Assembly: GCA_006386115.1 (NCBI GenBank)
Contig: VFIW01000015.1
Location: forward strand, 613,001-677,000
Reading direction: 5' to 3'
Length of the DNA stretch: 64,000 bases
Origin: Globisporangium splendens
Lineage: Eukaryota > Oomycota > Peronosporomycetes > Pythiales > Pythiaceae
In this document: positions 57,619 through 64,000 of the stretch, in pieces
How positions within the stretch are numbered: position 1 is the stretch's first letter
Layout of the letters: each line of letters starts with the position of its first letter
Translations under genes and position numbers: made by a program
The notes under the pieces: model-generated
What the model was told of the DNA's origin: nothing
What the model saw: only the letters and a program-made list of their open reading frames with translations
The model's database searches: none

Positions 57619-57622
<4 letters not shown>
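56297..57622 (+). CDS. Multipass membrane protein, unrecognised
   Basis: Single exon, 441 residues. About seven hydrophobic segments: 1-20, 56-75, 95-125, 140-165, 190-215, 240-260 and 295-315. Loops carry basic clusters (RNRVSTSRWTRKRDR) and the Trp/Cys-rich SCSGSWMNG. The last 120 residues are hydrophilic and acidic (likely cytosolic tail) with a Ser cluster. The topology (seven helices, no signal peptide) resembles THH1/TOM1/TOM3-type or GPCR-like membrane proteins, but no signature settles it. The stop codon (57620-57622) overlaps the stop of the opposite-strand helicase. Confidence 0.65.
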
Positions 57623-60159
<2,537 letters not shown>

Positions 60160-60607
60160 TTCGAAGGTTTGGGTTGTTGGTGAACTTGGTGGTGAGTGCA
60201 ACATATGAACATATAAAGCAGTACTAAGTGTGCATGTAACATATACAACTGTACATTGTCATGCGACATGTGAACATGCATTACGGTAGTTGTATACGTA
60301 GGACGTATAGAAGAGTACTGTCAGTCAGAGAGTGTCTAAAGATTCAATTCTCACACTGAGTACTCCTTACTATCAACCCAACATCTACTTTAAGAATATT
60401 CTTGTATATTGAAGCACATACGAATCAAAGAATGTATCTTCTTATCATTCACAATAATGCATTATTAAAAGGTGAATATTTACCAAACAGGTCACTTTCA
60501 GTATGTGACCATCATCACCGCCTCCACACCCCTCTCGAGATGACGACCGATCTTTGGCTCCCCCATTGAAGAGCCCCTCATTATCCAAGTAGAGAGCAAC
60601 GACCAAC
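60160..60607. other. Divergent intergenic region, A/T-rich
   Basis: About 450 bases between two divergent starts, clearly A/T-richer than the genes, with repeated ACATATGAACAT / TGTGAACATGCA-like strings near 60200-60275. No coding potential supported. Confidence 0.35.
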
Positions 60608-61519
60608 ATGAGCACTAACGAGAGCGGCATCGTGGAGATCACGCACGCGTCGGGCGCGCGCGCACAGGTGCATCTGTACGGCGCGACGGTGACGGCGTTC
60701 TACACGGCGGAGGAGCCGGCGCGCAACGTGCTTTTCGTGTCCGACAAGGCGGCGCTGGACGGCAGCAAGCCCATCCGCGGCGGCATCCCGCTCGTGTTCC
60801 CGATCTTCGGCAGCGCGCCGGGCTTCCCGAACCACGGCCTCGTGCGCACGTCCACCAAGTGGACGCTCGCGCAGCTCGAGCCGCAGCAGCAAGGCGATGC
60901 GAATGCGCCGACCATCGCCACGTTCGCACTGACGTCGGACGACGCGACGCGCGCCGTCTGGACCGCCGACTTTGAGCTGATTTTTGAGGTCAAGCTGTTC
61001 GCCAACAGCCTTGTCACGGCGCTGCATGTGCGCAACACGTCGAGCGCCGAGATCGCGTTCCAGGCGCTGCTGCACACGTACCTCACGGTGGACGACGTGC
61101 GCGACGGCGGTGTGCAGGTCGAGGGGCTCAAGGGGCTCACGTACACCGACAAGGTTGCGGGCACGAGCGGCAACACGGAGGACCGTGCCGTGCTCACGTT
61201 CGAGAAGGAGACCGACAGCGTGTACGCGAACGCGCCGTCGGAGATCGTCGTGCGCATCCGCAGCTCCACAGGCAAGAACCACGTCGTGACCATCGAGAAG
61301 TCGGCGTTTTTGGACAACGACGCCGTGTCCGGAGTGCAGCCGAGCGACGCCGTCGTGTGGAACCCGTGGGTCGATAAGGCCAAGGGCATGAGCGACTTTG
61401 GCGACGATGAGTACCTCCGCATGGTCTGCGTCGAGCCCGGCCGCGTGAGCGAGCAGCAAAAGCTTGCGCCTGGCAAGGTGTACACGCTGCAGCAGGTGAT
61501 CAAGAACGCGGCGCTGTAA
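60608..61519 (+). CDS. Glucose-6-phosphate 1-epimerase (hexose-6-phosphate mutarotase)
   Basis: Single exon, 303 residues, close to family length. An aldose 1-epimerase-type beta-supersandwich with HLYGATVTAF, the substrate loop PIRGGIPLVFPIFG, FPNHGLVRTSTKW with the catalytic His, FQALLHTYL with a second His, DRAVLTF and VVWNPWVDKAKGMSDFGDDEYLRMVCVEPG. It interconverts alpha and beta hexose-6-phosphate. Codon usage is strongly GC3-biased, which suggests high expression. No targeting signal. Confidence 0.93.
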   Translation: MSTNESGIVEITHASGARAQVHLYGATVTAFYTAEEPARNVLFVSDKAALDGSKPIRGGIPLVFPIFGSAPGFPNHGLVRTSTKWTLAQLEPQQQGDANAPTIATFALTSDDATRAVWTADFELIFEVKLFANSLVTALHVRNTSSAEIAFQALLHTYLTVDDVRDGGVQVEGLKGLTYTDKVAGTSGNTEDRAVLTFEKETDSVYANAPSEIVVRIRSSTGKNHVVTIEKSAFLDNDAVSGVQPSDAVVWNPWVDKAKGMSDFGDDEYLRMVCVEPGRVSEQQKLAPGKVYTLQQVIKNAAL

Positions 61520-62603
61520 AATACCCCACAACGCAGTGGTAGAAGAGCAGGCTATTACTGACACACATTGGTTGTGTGCTTTCCATGGAAAGAGAACAAC
61601 GTGATGACGAAGGAAGACTCCCGCTCAGGACCTACTGCTAACCAGAACTTTTATATACGACACTTGAGTATCGAGTTTATAGGCATTACTTGGTAGCAGA
61701 AGCACCGCTGCTCCGTTAGCGCGAGCCAAACCTGCGCATCAATTGCAGAAGCTCATGCTGATTCATTAAAACGCTGCATTACCAAACGCTGCTCAATCTG
61801 GCGACGTCCCAAGCACGAAACGCATACCATTTGGCCGCTGGTGGCGAGATATCCATTACAAGACGACACTTGTGCGGTTTCTCCCGAGATTGCTGGAGCT
61901 GGGGCACGTTGATGCGTCTTCAATAGACACTAAGACCGCCCCCATTGACACAGAGACACGGCTTCCCATAGAAGTTCAGACACACAGCAGCGAGTGCCTC
62001 CTTCGCTTTTTATGGGACTCACGATCCGTCTCACCGCCTGTTAGTTCATACGATTATGATGTTCGCATCATCTGTCGATTGTGCACAGTGCTCAGCAGCA
62101 TCACAACCTCCGTAAACAAATATGGTCGATAAGATGGATAATCCAAACAGTCTTCATTTATAACTTACAAATGCTTTACTGCTAGTACCATTACACACTA
62201 TTAAAGGCATATGAAATCTATCAATATCACATTTTACGAGTCACACTATAAAGGAGTAAAACGCATTTCGGTAAAAGTTGGGTCAGGTCCATCGAAAAGC
62301 ACCTCACACGTTTACTTTGAAGCCGCACGCACTCAGTCTGGGCTCATAGAACAGTAGCCTCCTGGCTCTCTTTCTCTCATAGATGCACATCCAAGTGCCT
62401 ATCGTCATACACACTCACAGCCGGATTCAAGAGCTCAACACCTCCTTTACGCACGAGCAGTTCGCAAAAAGCTGCCGCTCCTGGGCAAAGTGCCTCCTCT
62501 GTCTCTACTGATGCCCGGCACACATTATGATATGAGGACTCTCGCTCTTTTCCTATCGCTCACTCTTCAACTTGCCGCCTCGAGCAAACGACCCAGAAAC
62601 CCC
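61520..62603. other. Intergenic, nothing recognised
   Basis: About 1.1 kb. The short frame at 61872-62132 has no motif. A/T-rich around 62130-62260. An in-frame ATG upstream of the next gene (62532) would add an extra hydrophobic N-terminal segment; I favour the later start. Confidence 0.35.
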
Positions 62604-63194
62604 ATGAAGCTGCACCTTTACGTCTTGCTGGGGCTGTTAGCAGTCTGCACGACAACTAGCGTCCATGCGACTGCAGACTCGGGGAACCCAGCAGCGCAGT
62701 ACACGCTTTCTAAAGGGAACCAGCGGTCTCGTGGCTTCAAAGGCGCATCTTCTGGAGCAATGTCGTCGCATGCAAATAGAGGTGGGTTCGCCACAAAGGG
62801 CAAGAGCACCACGCAGAACCTCTCGTTCTCGAGTCTGAACGACCCGAAACTCGCCAATTGCGATAAATCGACTTCAGCAAAGCAGACGGACATCTCCAAG
62901 CCGACCGCGCAGCCGTCGTCCAATGGCACCACCAAAGTCACACTGGGAAAAAGTCCCGCCGCAGCCATGCCGCTTACGTCAATTCCAACGGAACAGGTCA
63001 CACCGACACCTGCTGCAGACGACATCTCGGACATCAAGCAAACTGCCGTGACGCCGTCGCCACCGTCATCCAGCAGCACGAAGAAGACGCTTGGAGACAC
63101 CGACGTCGCAGGCTACGCCATCGTCACACCCGCGCCTACGCCGACAGAAAGCGATACGACTGACGCTGCGTTCGATCCAAAGCAGTCGGTTTAG
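62604..63194 (+). CDS. Secreted Ser/Thr-rich low-complexity protein
   Basis: ATG 62604 gives 196 residues with a textbook signal peptide (MKLHLYVLLGLLAVCTTTSVHA). The mature part is Ser/Thr/Lys/Pro-rich with few hydrophobics and one cysteine. It carries repeated TPxP / SPPSSSS blocks suited to O-glycosylation and reads like a cell-wall or secreted mucin-like protein. An upstream in-frame ATG (62532) also begins a hydrophobic run, so a longer form is possible. No RXLR motif is found in the first 100 residues. Confidence 0.62.
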   Translation: MKLHLYVLLGLLAVCTTTSVHATADSGNPAAQYTLSKGNQRSRGFKGASSGAMSSHANRGGFATKGKSTTQNLSFSSLNDPKLANCDKSTSAKQTDISKPTAQPSSNGTTKVTLGKSPAAAMPLTSIPTEQVTPTPAADDISDIKQTAVTPSPPSSSSTKKTLGDTDVAGYAIVTPAPTPTESDTTDAAFDPKQSV

Positions 63195-63356
63195 GTAATG
63201 TTGTTGGTAGTTCAGTTTTAAAGTTCGTGTTTGCTTGCCTTAGTGTGTGTCACAATGAGAGAAAGGTTTGAGTTTTGCAAGGCTATGGTGTTTGTCGCGA
63301 ATGTGACTAATAGGACGATAGCTTTGAGCTTTCAAAGACTTTGGTCAAGACCCAAG

Positions 63357-64000
63357 TTACCGATTCTGGATGCGTTCGATGTCGAGGGCTTTCATCTCAG
63401 ACAAGTACCTCCATACTTGCGAGCTTCTTCTTCTCGTCGCTGAGCTTCACGTTGCTCTTCTCGGTCTCGACCTGCATCATGATGGACTCGTACTCCTGCT
63501 TCTGCAGTGCAGCCTCGTTGATGCGCGCACACTGACGGTGCATCGCCTGCGCTTCGCGGGCACGGCGCAACTCACCCATCTCGATCTTCTGCTTCCGCGC
63601 GAGCGCCAAGTCGGCTTCTCGCGCCTGACGTTCGCGAGCTTCAGCGGCACGTTTGGCACGCAACTCGCCCAGCTCAGCCCCCTTGTTGGCCATTTTCTCC
63701 TCCTGCATCGAGAGCAGTTTCGCCGTGCGCAGCTCGGCTACGTGGCGCCGCTGCGCCTCTTCTTCCTCGAGGCGCCTCATGTCATCGGCTTTCTTTAGCT
63801 GGTACGCGGCGATGCGCTCGTCCTCCTCCTTGATCTTGCGCTGCATCTCGAGCTTCCGCGCCTGCGTGTCGTCGTTGAAGCGCCGGACCTCATCCATCGT
63901 GCGCTGTGCACACTCGGTCTTGCGCTTCTCCTTGGCGACCTCTCCTCCCTGCTGCTGCTTGATCTTCGCGAGCATCTCGCGCGCCTCCTGCTCGGTTTGC
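63357..64000 (-). CDS. CFAP45-like axonemal coiled-coil protein, 3' part (runs off window)
   Basis: The minus-strand frame is open from the window edge to 63397. It is a continuous, highly charged coiled coil: QEAREMLAKIKQQQ, DEVRRFNDD, KIKEEDERIAAYQ, RLEEEEAQR, GELRAKRAAEARERQARE, RINEAALQKQEYESIMMQ and EKKKLASME. This arrangement fits CFAP45/CCDC19, a microtubule inner protein of flagellar doublets. At 63410-63405 the frame breaks: KKLASMEVLV-stop is read, while one base over YLSEMKALDIERIQNR-stop (TAA 63357-63359) gives a natural C-terminus. Either a very small intron or a frameshift/deletion separates them. The N-terminal part lies beyond 64000. Confidence 0.7.

Noticed and set aside
62604..63194. 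RXLR or Crinkler effector
   Set aside because: A signal peptide is present, but no RXLR-EER or LFLAK motif; only low-complexity Ser/Thr sequence.

Overview
The window is protist nuclear DNA and almost certainly comes from an oomycete of the Pythium/Phytophthora type. Coding regions are GC-rich, genes sit close together on both strands, and introns are short (about 65-110 bp) with GTACGT/GTGAGT-type donors. Several architectures fit stramenopiles: a putative AA17-type copper monooxygenase with the active-site His directly after the signal peptide, flagellar axoneme genes beside plant-pathogen-type secreted proteins, and large multidomain signalling fusions. Gene models below were built by eye: each listed splice junction keeps the reading frame and joins segments of a recognisable protein family unless stated otherwise.

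Left part (1-16.5 kb): a small secreted Cys protein, a CBM20/cNMP/GDPD phosphodiesterase (-), a decayed ankyrin gene, an Atg6/Beclin with an inserted dysferlin-type domain (-), an RBM45-like multi-RRM protein (+), and a head-to-head pair of cysteine desulfurase (-) and mitochondrial carrier (+).

Palindrome (16.65-22.25 kb): two arms of about 2.18 kb, nearly identical and inverted, flank a 1.25 kb spacer. Each arm carries one copy of an unrecognised spliced small gene and one broken piece of the neighbouring cysteine desulfurase. A third, decayed member of the small-gene family abuts the right arm. This is the most unusual structure in the window.

Middle (23-36 kb): IMP-specific 5'-nucleotidase (+), an ankyrin-FN3-C2-TBC RabGAP-like protein (-), mitochondrial 2,4-dienoyl-CoA reductase (+), a broken DRC9/IQCG flagellar gene (+), the AA17-like LPMO (+), a divergent uracil phosphoribosyltransferase-like gene (-), and a decayed gene with a helix-turn-helix domain (-).

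Right part (36-64 kb): a DUF1853/3'-5' exonuclease/YbaK fusion (-), an EF-hand Ser/Thr phosphatase (-), V-ATPase subunit A (-), NOB1 with two CCCH fingers (+), a decayed oomycete gene (+), the SPRTN/Wss1 protease (-), a Cys-rich membrane protein (+), a TPR cochaperone-like protein (+), ribosomal protein S25 (-), an Mlf1-like protein (-), a multipass membrane protein (+) overlapping tail-to-tail with a DHX35-like helicase (-), a hexose-6-phosphate mutarotase (+), a secreted Ser/Thr-rich protein (+) and a CFAP45-like flagellar protein (-) that runs off the window.

Most genes are housekeeping (autophagy, ribosome biogenesis, RNA processing, DNA-protein crosslink repair, vacuolar acidification, lipid oxidation) mixed with a few secreted or host/substrate-facing proteins. 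Lesions in two axonemal genes (DRC9, possibly CFAP45) raise the possibility that this lineage has relaxed selection on zoospore flagella. No rRNA, tRNA or CRISPR was found.
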